The translations under genes and the position numbers were made by a program. The notes below the pieces were generated by a model. It was not told the origin of the DNA. It was given only the letters and a program-made list of their open reading frames with translations, and searched no databases. A DNA stretch of 64,000 bases from the NCBI GenBank assembly GCA_963836785.1, contig CAWIKW010000009.1, forward strand, positions 1-64,000. The letters are read 5' to 3'. Positions 46,916 through 55,922 of this stretch are shown piece by piece (positions within the stretch are counted from its first letter, which is position 1; the number at the start of each line of letters is the position of its first letter). The stretch is from DASQPR01 sp963836785 (GTDB lineage: Bacteria; Actinomycetota; Actinomycetes; Mycobacteriales; Micromonosporaceae).

Positions 46916-47365
46916 ATGGCGGAGCAACAGATCCGGGCCGGCGAACGCTTCACCGATCTCGGCTCCTTCTCGCAGCGCGGCGGTGAGGGTCCCAATCTCT
47001 GGCGTACGCTCGGCTTCCGCCGTACGGACTGGGGTCCGGGCACCGCGGTCGTCGAGTGGGATGCGACGGTCGACTACGGCTTCTACACCGCGTCCGGTCC
47101 GGTGATCCAGGGCGGTCTGGTAACCGCGGTCCTCGACTCGGCGATGGGCGGGGCGTGCTGGACGGTTCTCGACAACCACGAGGTGTTCCTGACCGCCGAC
47201 CTGCGGGTGGAGTTCTTCCGACCGACCCGCCCCGGAACCCTCCGGGCGGCCGGGCGGGTCGTACGTAAGACATCCCGGGTGGTGTTCTGCGCCGCCGAGT
47301 TGTTCGACGTCGATGGGTCCACACTCGCCGGAAGCCGGTGTACCCAGGTGTTGTTGCCGGCGTGA
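46916..47365 (+). CDS. PaaI-family hotdog thioesterase
   Basis: Acyl-CoA thioesterase-like protein of 149 aa: VVEWDATVDYGF, GPVIQGGLVTAVLDSAMGGAC (hotdog helix) and TADLRVEFFRPTRPG. The ATG at 46916 follows GAGGAG by four bases. It is 16 bp before an enoyl-CoA hydratase gene, so both likely work in acyl-CoA metabolism. Confidence 0.9.
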   Translation: MAEQQIRAGERFTDLGSFSQRGGEGPNLWRTLGFRRTDWGPGTAVVEWDATVDYGFYTASGPVIQGGLVTAVLDSAMGGACWTVLDNHEVFLTADLRVEFFRPTRPGTLRAAGRVVRKTSRVVFCAAELFDVDGSTLAGSRCTQVLLPA

Positions 47366-47381
47366 TCGCTAAGGTGGACCG

Positions 47382-48188
47382 ATGAGCTTGGCGGACGGGC
47401 TGGCGGGCCGGAAGTCGCGGGAGGGCTTTCGCGTCGGCGTCGACGATGACGGCGTCGCCGTGATCAGCATCGACCGCGCCGCCAAGCGGAACGCGATCAC
47501 CTTGGACATGTGGGAGGCGCTGCCGAGCCTGCTCACCGATCTCACGTCGGTCGAGGGTCTGCGGGTCTTGCTGATCACCGGCGAAGGCGAGTCGTTCTCG
47601 GCCGGCGCCGACGTACGTGAGCTCCGCGACATCTACGCGGAGCCGTCGCGGGCCCGGGCCTATCAGGACACCAACGTCGCGGCCGAGGCCGCGCTCGCGT
47701 CATTTCCCTATCCGACCGTCGCCGCGATCCGTGGCGCGTGCATCGGTGGTGGCTGCCAGCTGGCGGTCGCCTGCGACGTGCGACTCGCGGCCGACACGGC
47801 GCAGTTCGGCGTGACGCCGGCGAAGTTCGGCATCGTCTACCCGGTCGAGCCGACCGCCCGCCTGACGCGACTGGTCGGACCGGCCCGCGCCAAGTACCTG
47901 CTCTACTCGGCCGATCTCGTCGGCGCGGGACAGGCGCTCACCTTCGGCCTGGTCGACGAGGTCGTGCCGGATGCCGGTCTCGAGACGCGCGCGCTCGAAT
48001 TCGCCCGGACGATCGCGGGGCGCTCGCCTCAGTCTGTTGGCGCCGCCAAGGCAGTGATCAACGCGCTCGGGTCTAGACGGGACGCGAACATGGAGCTCGC
48101 CGCGTGGCAGCGGGCCACCGATGACGTACGCGAAGGGATCACGGCGTTCCTCGACGGACGCAAGCCCCGCTTTGGCGACGCCCGCTGA
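47382..48188 (+). CDS. Enoyl-CoA hydratase/isomerase (crotonase) family
   Basis: About 268 aa with the crotonase oxyanion-hole segments SAGADVREL and AAIRGACIGGGCQLAVACDVRLA, and FGVTPAKFGIVYPVEPTARL. The catalytic Glu expected after GIVYP aligns with E in PVEP, so hydratase or isomerase activity is possible. In an operon with the PaaI thioesterase. Convergent with aspS. Confidence 0.88.
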   Translation: MSLADGLAGRKSREGFRVGVDDDGVAVISIDRAAKRNAITLDMWEALPSLLTDLTSVEGLRVLLITGEGESFSAGADVRELRDIYAEPSRARAYQDTNVAAEAALASFPYPTVAAIRGACIGGGCQLAVACDVRLAADTAQFGVTPAKFGIVYPVEPTARLTRLVGPARAKYLLYSADLVGAGQALTFGLVDEVVPDAGLETRALEFARTIAGRSPQSVGAAKAVINALGSRRDANMELAAWQRATDDVREGITAFLDGRKPRFGDAR

Positions 48189-48242
48189 GGCGCCGATTCA
48201 CGGCCGGCCGCACGCGATGGCGCGACCGGCCGCGATTGACGG

Positions 48243-49547
48243 TCAGGGCGCGACGCGATGCAGGTCGCGCGGAAAGAGCGTCACCTCACGTACGTTCGCG
48301 GCGCCGGTCAACTTGACGAGGAACCGTTCGAGCCCGATGGCGAATCCGCCGTGCGGCGGCATGCCGTGGCGCATCGCGTCGAGGTAGCCGGCATAGGGCG
48401 CGAGGTCCGTCGTGCCACGCTCGGCCAGCGCGGTCACATAGTCGGCGTACCGATGCAGCCGTTGCGCCCCACTCACCAGTTCCAGCCCCCGGAAGACGAG
48501 GTCGAATCCGCGCGAAAAGCCGGGTCGCTCCGGGTCGGGATGTGTGTAGAAGGCCCGTGACCGGGTCGGGTAGCCGTCGACGAAGACGAAGTCCGACCCA
48601 TGTTCGGCCAGCGCCCAGTCGCCGATGAATCGCTCGTGCACCGGCGAGAAATCGGTCTCCCCGCTCGCGTCGTGGCCGGTCGCCGCGGAAAACATCGCCA
48701 GGACGTCGGTGAAGTCCACCACGGGTACGTCCGCCGGCAGCGCCGGCATCACGACGCCGAGCAACTCGCACTCTCGGGGCGTTCGGTCCCGGATCGCGTC
48801 GAGCATCCCGGCGACAGCGTCCCGGCACACCGCCATGACGTCGTGATGGTCGGTGACGAACCCCATCTCGACATCGAGCGACGTGTACTCGGCGAGGTGA
48901 CGGCCGGTGTCGCTCGGCTCGGCCCGAAAGACCTTGCCGACCTCGTACACCCGCTCGAATACGCCGACCATGATCTGTTTGTAGAACTGCGGCGACTGCG
49001 CCAGGTAGGCCGTCCGTCCGAAGTAGTCCAGATGGAATACATTGGCGCCGCCTTCGGTGGCCATGCCGACGATCTTCGGGGTGACGACTTCGACGAACGC
49101 CCGGTCGTCGAGCGCGTGCCGAAAGCCGGCGAGCGCGGCCGCGCCGATCCGGTGGACGGCCGCGAGCCGTGGATGTCGGAGCGCGACCGGTGCGTGGTCG
49201 AGGATCGTCGGCAGGCTCGCCGCCACCGACGGTCGGAAGAGGTCGAACGGCGGTGGCGCGGCCGGGTCGGTCAGCGGCGCGATCGTCGGTGCGGTGACCT
49301 CGATCCCGCCGGGTGCGACCGGGTTCTCCGTGACGATCCCGACGACGCTGACGGTCGTCTCCTCGGGCAGCGACTCGAGCTGGGCCCGGGTCGGTGGGTC
49401 GTCGACGACGATCTGGGCGAGCCCGCCGGCGTCGCGCAGGATCAAAAACGCGACCGACTTCAGCAGTCGTCGCCGGTGTATCCAGCCGGCCACGTGAACG
49501 GTCTCGCCGACATGGCCGGCGAGCTGGTGGGACAGGATGCGTTGCAT
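48243..49547 (-). CDS. aspS: Aspartyl-tRNA synthetase, archaeal type
   Basis: Class II synthetase of 434 aa. The OB-fold start VHVAGWIHRRRLLKSVAFLILRD is the short, archaeal/non-discriminating form rather than the long bacterial AspRS with its GAD insertion. Motif 2 (FRAEPSDTGRHLAEYTSLDVEM) and motif 3 (GGFAIGLERFLVKL) are present. The ATG at 49547 has AGGAGG nine bases upstream. The leader is an Asp-specific T-box. If the genome also has a bacterial AspRS, this second copy may support tRNA-Asn charging or act under Asp starvation. Confidence 0.92.
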   Translation of the reverse strand: MQRILSHQLAGHVGETVHVAGWIHRRRLLKSVAFLILRDAGGLAQIVVDDPPTRAQLESLPEETTVSVVGIVTENPVAPGGIEVTAPTIAPLTDPAAPPPFDLFRPSVAASLPTILDHAPVALRHPRLAAVHRIGAAALAGFRHALDDRAFVEVVTPKIVGMATEGGANVFHLDYFGRTAYLAQSPQFYKQIMVGVFERVYEVGKVFRAEPSDTGRHLAEYTSLDVEMGFVTDHHDVMAVCRDAVAGMLDAIRDRTPRECELLGVVMPALPADVPVVDFTDVLAMFSAATGHDASGETDFSPVHERFIGDWALAEHGSDFVFVDGYPTRSRAFYTHPDPERPGFSRGFDLVFRGLELVSGAQRLHRYADYVTALAERGTTDLAPYAGYLDAMRHGMPPHGGFAIGLERFLVKLTGAANVREVTLFPRDLHRVAP

Positions 49548-49850
49548 AGCTTGGTACCTCCTGACGGTTTCGCAACGCGTCCCCGACAGGTGCGGGCGAG
49601 CGGGATCCTCGCGGTACCACCGCACCTTCACCGCCGGGCGATTCCGCTCGGCGGCCTCTCGTGCCCGTAACGTGGGCGCCGCACGGCGTGCCGTGCGGGT
49701 CGGCGGGGCTCTACTGGGCTCGCCAGGATCGGCGCGGCCGTTCTTCCCCGCAGCTCGGGAGGGTCTTCACGCCTCGGCCGGAGACCGCCTTCGCAGCTGC
49801 CGGCGGCTCTCTGACTCCGGTGGGCGAGTCGCTACTCGTCTCCGTCATCG
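49548..49850 (-). promoter_or_regulatory. T-box riboswitch, specifier GAC (Asp), controlling aspS
   Basis: Reading the minus strand: stem I begins GATGACGGAGACGAGTAG (AGTA of the S-turn), then the CAGAGAGCCGCC AG-bulge arm and GCTGCGAAGGCGG distal loop, then GTGAA-GAC-CCTCCCGAGC with the Asp codon GAC (49765-49763) in the specifier loop. The T-box core GGTGCGG-TGGTACC-GCG and its partner CCGCACC lie at 49626-49589. The UGGUACC bulge is also exactly complementary to GGUACCA overlapping the aspS ribosome site (49558-49552), suggesting control of translation. A TAACGT near 49870 may be the -10 element. Confidence 0.92.
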
Positions 49851-49929
49851 CTGTTGAGGCTCGACGTTAGCAGCGGTCCGGCCGGGTAGCGAACGAGATT
49901 TACTTCGTCGGCTGAGGCGTTGGATCCGG

Positions 49930-50901
49930 TCAACCAAGGTCGGTCGGGTTGGTGTTCGCTCCGCACAGGACGACGACGACGCGTTCGTCCGCCTCGGGCA
50001 CGTACGCGCCGGCGGCGAGCGCCGCCCACGCCGCGGCCGCGCCGTGCTCGACCACGATGCGGTGGCTGACCCACAGGTCGCGGCGGGCGGCCACGATGTC
50101 CACGTCGTCGACGAGCACGCTCACCACGCCGGTCCGGGTCGCCACGGCGTACGCGATGTCGCCGGCCCGGCGGGCACCGAGCGAATCGGCCGCGACCCCG
50201 GACACGGTCACATCGACCGGACCGCCGGCCGCGAGCGCCGAATGCAGCGTGCTGGCCGTGCTCGGCTCGGCGCCGACGACCCGTACGCCGACCGGTTCGA
50301 GGGCGGCCGCCACCCCGGATATCAACCCACCGCCACCGACCGCGACGACCACCGTGTCGAAGCCGCCCGGCACCTGATCGAGAAGTTCGAGCCCGATCGT
50401 CCCGGCCCCGGCGGCCATGTTCACGTGGTCGTACGCGTGGCAGTAGACCGCGCCGGTCGTTGCCGCTCGCTCGATCGCGCCGTCGAAGGCCTCGGCGTAT
50501 TCGGAGCCGTGGGCGACCACCGTCGCGCCCAGCGACCGGAGTCGGGCGACCTTGACCGGCGGTGCGGTGGTCGGCACCCAGATCTCGGCCGGCACGCCGA
50601 CATGGGCGGCCGCGTACGCGATCGCGAGGCCGGCGTTGCCACCGGAGGCGGCGATCACGCCCACCTGCCGATCGAGTTCGCCGGCCTCCTCGGCTGCGAG
50701 CACACGATTGAACGCGCCGCGCGCCTTGAACGAACCGGTGTGTTGCAGCCACTCGCACTTGAGCCAGATCGGCGCCGCGGATCCCTTGGCCGAATCGTGT
50801 GCGCCGGCCGGGTCGGGCGCATCCGGCGCGAGCACGGGAGTCCGGCGGATGCGATCCGCGATGCGCTTGGCCGCCGCGTCGACGTCATCTCGGGTCAACA
50901 T
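49930..50901 (-). CDS. PLP-dependent threonine/serine dehydratase
   Basis: Fold-type II PLP enzyme of about 323 aa. The Schiff-base lysine is in HTGSFKARGA, the Asn contact in ASGGNAGLA and the phosphate loop in VAVGGGGLISG. There is no C-terminal ACT domain, so it is the catabolic or racemase-like short type. The ATG at 50901 is preferred over the TTG at 50907. Upstream of it lies the aminoglycoside-kinase fragment, divergent. Confidence 0.88.
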   Translation of the reverse strand: MLTRDDVDAAAKRIADRIRRTPVLAPDAPDPAGAHDSAKGSAAPIWLKCEWLQHTGSFKARGAFNRVLAAEEAGELDRQVGVIAASGGNAGLAIAYAAAHVGVPAEIWVPTTAPPVKVARLRSLGATVVAHGSEYAEAFDGAIERAATTGAVYCHAYDHVNMAAGAGTIGLELLDQVPGGFDTVVVAVGGGGLISGVAAALEPVGVRVVGAEPSTASTLHSALAAGGPVDVTVSGVAADSLGARRAGDIAYAVATRTGVVSVLVDDVDIVAARRDLWVSHRIVVEHGAAAAWAALAAGAYVPEADERVVVVLCGANTNPTDLG

Positions 50902-50977
50902 GGCCAAACCGTCCTCTCGCAGCGCAGGTCGGGGAAACCAAGCGGCCGCCTGAGCCTACGTATGCCAGTCTGGCCCG

Positions 50978-51310
50978 GTGATCCTGCCCCCGATGGAAGT
51001 CAACGACCCGATCCCGACCCGCGTCCTTGCTATCGCGGTCGGTCAACCTCTGCGTCCCGCGGTCGTCGTGTGCCACGGCGATCCGTGTGCGCCGAATACC
51101 TTGATCGGCGACGACGGGCAGTGGTCGGGCCACGTCGATCTCGGCGCTCTGGGCACCGCCGACCGCTGGGCCGATCTCGCGGTCGCCTCGTGGAGTCTGA
51201 CCTGGAATTACGAAGCCGACTGGCAGGGGCTCTTCTTCGACACGTACGGCGTGGAGCCCGATAGCGAACGCATCGACTACTACCGGTTGCTCTACGAACT
51301 GACGCCGTAG
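50978..51310 (+). pseudogene. Aminoglycoside phosphotransferase fragment (APH(3')-like C-terminal half)
   Basis: Residues match the catalytic C-lobe of APH enzymes: VVCHGDPCAPNTLIGDDG (catalytic Asp and Asn), HVDLGALGTADRWADLA (metal-binding DLG) and a typical end. The whole ATP-binding N-lobe of about 150 residues is missing and no matching frame precedes it. It is a truncated gene, without expected resistance activity. Confidence 0.82.
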
Positions 51311-51399
51311 CTGTCACACCGTGAGATCCTTTGTGTACCAACGGTTGTGTGTTGTACCGCAAGCGATCGACCATAGACAGCCATGCGAATATCCTTCGC

Positions 51400-51948
51400 A
51401 TGGTCCGCCGCCTGGTGCTCGTCAACGGCGTGCCCGGCGCGGGCAAGACGACGCTCGCGACGGCACTCGCCGGCGCGCTGCCCGCGACGCTCGTTAGCAA
51501 GGACGCCATCAAGGAAGCGCTGGCGTCCGCGGTCTACGGCGCGTCGCCGGAGGCGTTGGGCGCCGCGGCGATGGAAGCCGCCTGGACCCTGACGGCCGCG
51601 ATCGACGGCACGATCGTGTTTGATTCGTGGTGGTTCAAGCCCCGCGACCTGCGTCATGCCGAGGCCGGCATCCGCCGAGCCGGCCACCCGACGGTGATCG
51701 AGGTGTGGTGCGACGTGCCGGTGCGTATCGCCCAGGCTCGCTATGAGGCGCGGCGACAGGCCGGCGAGCGTGTCGCCGCGATCCACGGCAGCGCATCGGA
51801 CCTCAGCGGCGACGCGCCCGACCCGTGGACCGACTGGGTGGCCCGCGGCGAGCCGCTCGGCATCGTGCCGACACTGCACGTGAACACCGAACGCCCGGTC
51901 GACGTCGAGCGCGTCGCCCGACAGGTGATCGACGCGCTCGACGGCTGA
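51400..51948 (+). CDS. P-loop AAA/zeta-toxin-like kinase
   Basis: About 182 aa. Walker A GVPGAGKTTLA at residue 10, then ATLVSKDAIKEALA and VFDSWWFKPRDLRHAE (Walker B-like), and a LID-type segment ARYEARRQAGER. This matches small nucleotide/sugar-type kinases annotated as AAA family ATPases; it could phosphorylate a small molecule. The ATG at 51400 is chosen because the P-loop strand starts right after it. Follows the APH fragment. Confidence 0.8.
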   Translation: MVRRLVLVNGVPGAGKTTLATALAGALPATLVSKDAIKEALASAVYGASPEALGAAAMEAAWTLTAAIDGTIVFDSWWFKPRDLRHAEAGIRRAGHPTVIEVWCDVPVRIAQARYEARRQAGERVAAIHGSASDLSGDAPDPWTDWVARGEPLGIVPTLHVNTERPVDVERVARQVIDALDG

Positions 51949-52089
51949 GCCGGCGCCATTACGGCCGCCACCGCTGTGTCCGCAGCCCGGTGGCCGCCAG
52001 TTCCGCTGGTACTCGGGCGCCGCGCTATTTCGGAGGCGCCCGCCGCCGCGATGCGCTTAGGGTGTCGCGTCGAAGGGCGGTGGGCACAC

Positions 52090-52935
52090 ATGATTGCCGG
52101 TTGGGAGTGGGACGACACGTTGTTCGCCGGCACGGCTGGCTACTACCAACGTGGTCGGCTGCCGTACGCCCCCGGGCTGGCGGACGAGCTCGCCGACGCG
52201 CTGAAGCTCGACGGGCGCGGGCGGCTGCTGGACGTGGGATGTGGGCCGGGCACCGTCGCTCTCGGCCTGGCGCACCTGTTCGGCGAGATCGTGGGGGTTG
52301 ACCCGGACGGTGAGATGATCGCCGAGGCTCGGCACGCGGCGGCCGCGGCCGGCGTGAGCCACCTGGCGCAGCGGTGGGTGCAGGCCCGGGCGGAGGACCT
52401 GCCCGGCGACCTCGGCACGTTCACCGTGGCCACACTCGGCTCGTCCTTCCACTGGATGGATCGCGACCTGGTCGCGGCGACCATCAAGGACATGCTCGAG
52501 CCGGGCGGGGCGCTGGTGCACATCGCCGATCTGAAGACGGAAACTCTGGATGTTGCCGGCCTGCCGGATCCGGCCGTGCCCTATCCGGCAATCGCCGACC
52601 TGGTCCGGAGCTATCTGGGTCCGATCCGACGAGCCGGCCTTGGCGTGCTGCCGGACGGAACGCCGGGCGGCGAGGCGACGGTGCTCAGCCGGGCCGGCTT
52701 CGCCGGGCCGGAACACCACATCGTCGCCGGCGGGCAGGCGCTGGTACGCACCTGGGACGACGTCGTAGCGTGGACGTTCTCGATGTCGTACTCGGCGCCG
52801 CACCTGTTCGGCGCGCGCCGCAACGACTTCGAGGTCGACCTGCGCCGTATCTTGGCCGACGCCTCCCCGTCGGGCCGGTTCTCCGAACGGCAGCCGAGCA
52901 CCGACGCCGTCGTCTGGCGGAAGCGCCCAAGCTAA
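52090..52935 (+). CDS. Class I SAM-dependent methyltransferase (UbiE/type 11-like)
   Basis: About 281 aa with motif I LLDVGCGPGTVALGLA, motif II GVDPDGEMI, and ATLGSSFHWMDRDLV, a pattern of methyltransferase type 11 proteins in actinobacteria. It begins MIAGWEWDDTLFAGTAGYYQRGRLPY. ATG at 52090. Substrate unknown. Convergent with the S9 peptidase with a 19-bp gap. Confidence 0.86.
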   Translation: MIAGWEWDDTLFAGTAGYYQRGRLPYAPGLADELADALKLDGRGRLLDVGCGPGTVALGLAHLFGEIVGVDPDGEMIAEARHAAAAAGVSHLAQRWVQARAEDLPGDLGTFTVATLGSSFHWMDRDLVAATIKDMLEPGGALVHIADLKTETLDVAGLPDPAVPYPAIADLVRSYLGPIRRAGLGVLPDGTPGGEATVLSRAGFAGPEHHIVAGGQALVRTWDDVVAWTFSMSYSAPHLFGARRNDFEVDLRRILADASPSGRFSERQPSTDAVVWRKRPS

Positions 52936-52954
52936 AGCGCGGCCGCCAGCGGGC

Positions 52955-54943
52955 TCACGACGCCGGCAGGTTCGCGATCTCGACCGGCTCGATCTCGCCG
53001 GCCGGCGTAAAGCCGAAGATCCGACCGTAGAAGTAGAGCTCCGCATCGGCCGTACGCTTGATGTTCTCGGCCTTGCGGAAACCGTGGCCCTCGCCCTCGT
53101 AGGCTATGTACGCGACCGGCACGCCCTTGGCCGTCAACGCCGCCACCATCGACTCGGCCTGGTTCGGCGGCACGACCCGGTCGTCGAGGCCCTGGAAGAA
53201 GATAGCCGGCGTGTTGAGCTGGTCGACGTGGTTGATCGGTGAACGCTCGAGGTATCGCTCGCGCGCGGCCGGATACGGCCCGATGAGCGAGTCGAGGTAG
53301 CGCGACTCGAACTTGTGCGTCTCGGTCGCCAAAGCGATCGCGTCGCCGACACCGAAGTGGCTGGCGCCGGCCGCGAACACGTCGCGGAATGTCAGCGCGG
53401 CCAGCGTCGTGTATCCGCCGGCGCTGCCGCCCCGGATCGCGAGGCGCTCGCCATCGGCCCGTCCCTCGCGCGCGAGATACAACGCCGCGTTCACACAGTC
53501 GTCAACGTCGACGACGCCCCAGTTGTCACGCAGCCGCTGCCAGTAGGCGCGGCCATAGCCGGTGCTGCCGCCATAGTTCACGTCGACGACCGCGAATCCG
53601 CGACTCGTCCAGAACTGCACGGCCGTCTTCAGCGTGCCATCGACGGCCGACGTTGGACCGCCATGGCTCATCACGATCAGCGGTGGCTTCTCACCCTCGG
53701 GCGCGACGTGGTCGGCGTTGCGCGGTGGGTAGAAGAACGCGTGCGCCGTTTGCGCGACACCATCCGGGGACGAGGTCGGAAACTCGATCGGCTCCGCGAT
53801 CGACACATAGCGTTCGTCGAGGTCGAGCTCGCGGCCCCGCTTGAGCACGTCGACCGCGCCGGAGGCCGGGTCGATCGACACGATTTCCTCGGTACGGGTG
53901 GGACTGGCGACCACGGCGAACACCCGTCCGCCGGCGACCGACACATCGTCGAACTCGGTGTACGGCGTCGCGACGTCACGCAGCTCACCGGTCTCGGTGT
54001 CGAGCACCGCGAGCTGCCACTCGCCGCGGTCGGCGTACGTGACCGCGAGGTGGCCGGAGTCGAGAACGTCGTACGTTGTGATGCCGAAAACCCAGGCCGG
54101 CTTCGCGAAATCGTTGGGGCGCACGAGGACCGGGCTCACGATGCCGTCGGTGTCGGCGATATCGGTGCCGGCGAAACGATAGATGTTCCAGTAACCGGAT
54201 CGATCCGAGACGAAGTAGAGCGTCCCATCCGGCCCCCAGACCGGTTGTGCGATCGACTCGTCCCGACCGCCGGCTATCACGGTCGCGTCCGCGACCGCGC
54301 CGCCGCCGTCGAACGTCGCCACGGACAGTTCGCAGCCGTCCCACGGCATGTTCGGGTGGTCCCAGGCGAGCCAGCAGAGGCGGCCGTCCGGCGCGAGGCG
54401 CGGCGAGGCGAAGAAGTCGTGACCCGCGACCAGGACGGTCTCATCGCCGGTCGTGAGGTCGATCGCCGCGATCGTGTTGACGGCTTCGCCGTCGCCGGTG
54501 TGGTCCTCCCGTACGCAGATCAGCCGGTTCCGGGCCGCGTCGACGATCCCGTCGGCGTAGCGCATCCCGTCGCTGTGGGTGACCGGCTCCGGGTCGTCTC
54601 CCGGCCGTACCCGGTAAAGTTTTTGATCTTCGAATCTCGATGCGTAGATCGTGCCGTCGATGTCGAAGACCGCCGCGCCGCCGCCATACTCGTGCACGCG
54701 CGTCCGTGCGTTGAACGGCGATGGCGTCACATCCGCCGTGACCCCATCCGGGGTCCGCCGCACGATCACCTGCCGGCCACCCTCGGTGGGACGCCCCTCC
54801 GTCCAGTAGAGGTCGGGGCCGATGGCGGTCGGACCGCCGAGCCGGACCGCCGAAGCGACCAGGAAGTCCGACGTGAAGGGCGAGGTCCACGCGCCGTAGG
54901 GCGTGATCATGGGTGTGCGGGTGTCGTTTGGGCTGTCGGTCAC
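52955..54943 (-). CDS. S9 family peptidase (dipeptidyl aminopeptidase/acylaminoacyl type)
   Basis: About 662 aa. A beta-propeller half (VWGPDGTLYFVSDRSGYWNIYRF and similar blades) is followed by the hydrolase half: SHGGPTSAVDGT, catalytic Ser in RGGSAGG, Asp in QGLDDRVVPP and His in GEGHGF. The GTG at 54943 gives a sensible N-terminus (TDSPNDTRTPMITPYG); the ATG at 54910 is the alternative. Cytosolic, and divergent from a GNAT gene. Confidence 0.9.
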   Translation of the reverse strand: MTDSPNDTRTPMITPYGAWTSPFTSDFLVASAVRLGGPTAIGPDLYWTEGRPTEGGRQVIVRRTPDGVTADVTPSPFNARTRVHEYGGGAAVFDIDGTIYASRFEDQKLYRVRPGDDPEPVTHSDGMRYADGIVDAARNRLICVREDHTGDGEAVNTIAAIDLTTGDETVLVAGHDFFASPRLAPDGRLCWLAWDHPNMPWDGCELSVATFDGGGAVADATVIAGGRDESIAQPVWGPDGTLYFVSDRSGYWNIYRFAGTDIADTDGIVSPVLVRPNDFAKPAWVFGITTYDVLDSGHLAVTYADRGEWQLAVLDTETGELRDVATPYTEFDDVSVAGGRVFAVVASPTRTEEIVSIDPASGAVDVLKRGRELDLDERYVSIAEPIEFPTSSPDGVAQTAHAFFYPPRNADHVAPEGEKPPLIVMSHGGPTSAVDGTLKTAVQFWTSRGFAVVDVNYGGSTGYGRAYWQRLRDNWGVVDVDDCVNAALYLAREGRADGERLAIRGGSAGGYTTLAALTFRDVFAAGASHFGVGDAIALATETHKFESRYLDSLIGPYPAARERYLERSPINHVDQLNTPAIFFQGLDDRVVPPNQAESMVAALTAKGVPVAYIAYEGEGHGFRKAENIKRTADAELYFYGRIFGFTPAGEIEPVEIANLPAS

Positions 54944-55073
54944 CGCCCGATCGTGCCACGAAGTCGCGGCGGCCGTCGGTCGGGATGCCCGTCGCCGTCG
55001 ACGTCGCCCACGCCCTCCCCCGGCGCGCCGAATTCGATCGACGCATGGATCGGGCCGCACTAGCCTGCGGCGG

Positions 55074-55847
55074 GTGATCGATGTGACGAACGTCGGACCC
55101 GGCCGGTGGACGGCGACCCGGGCCGGGCAGTCGGCGGGCACGCTGGCCGCGCTCGTACGCCCGGACGGCCGATGCAGCGTCTACGCGCAGGTGGCGCCGG
55201 ACGACATCGACACGCTGGTCGCGCTGCACCGGGCGGCGCTGTCGGCGCTCGACGGCAATGTGTTCACCGAGATCGACGAACCGCTCGGCGACGCGCACGG
55301 CGCCAGCCCGGCGCTGGTTGCCCTCGGATACCAGATCACGCGGCGCGAGCATCACTACGCGATCCCGACCGACGCGATCGACGTCGACCGAGCGCCGTTG
55401 CCGGCTGGATTCACTGTGGTGTCGGCCGCCGATGCCGACCTCGATCGGATCCGCGAGCTGGACGACGCGCTGCGGCAGGACGTACCCGGCTCCGACGGTT
55501 GGCGCAACGATCCGGCCACGTTCGCCGAACAGTTGCTCGCCGACCCACAGTTCGACCCAGCCACCTACCTGATCGCCATCGACGGGTCGGGCGCGTACGC
55601 CGGCCTGGTGCGCATCTGGATCCGACCGAGCGGTCCTCGACTCGGGCTGATCGCGGTACGGCGGGAGTACCGGCGGCACGGTCTCGCGATGGCGTTGCTG
55701 GCACGGTCATTGGCCGGGCTGACCGACCGGTCCGTCGGTCACGTCGTATGCGAGGTCGACGTCACGAACACGGCCTCGAATGCCGTGATGGCGAGGCTCG
55801 GCGCGCGCCGTATCGGTAGCGGGCTCGAACTCGTACACCGCCGGTAG
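55074..55847 (+). CDS. GNAT-family N-acetyltransferase
   Basis: About 257 aa. The C-terminal half has the acetyl-CoA-binding pattern LIAVRREYRRHGLAMALLARSLAGL (R/Q-x-x-G-x-G/A variant, here RRHGLA) and the NTASNAVMARLGARRIG end. The N-terminal 110 residues look like a degenerate second GNAT domain. GTG start at 55074. Substrate unknown. Confidence 0.82.
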   Translation: MIDVTNVGPGRWTATRAGQSAGTLAALVRPDGRCSVYAQVAPDDIDTLVALHRAALSALDGNVFTEIDEPLGDAHGASPALVALGYQITRREHHYAIPTDAIDVDRAPLPAGFTVVSAADADLDRIRELDDALRQDVPGSDGWRNDPATFAEQLLADPQFDPATYLIAIDGSGAYAGLVRIWIRPSGPRLGLIAVRREYRRHGLAMALLARSLAGLTDRSVGHVVCEVDVTNTASNAVMARLGARRIGSGLELVHRR

Positions 55848-55922
55848 ATCCGGCCGGCCGGCGCGGGCCGGGTGTGTCGATCCTGGTCCGCCGCCGTGGC
55901 GACGCGAGTTAAATGACAAAGC

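Noticed and set aside
48189..48242. CGGCCGG/CCGGCCG inverted repeat between the crotonase and aspS genes
   Set aside because: Short and interrupted; too weak to list as a terminator with confidence.
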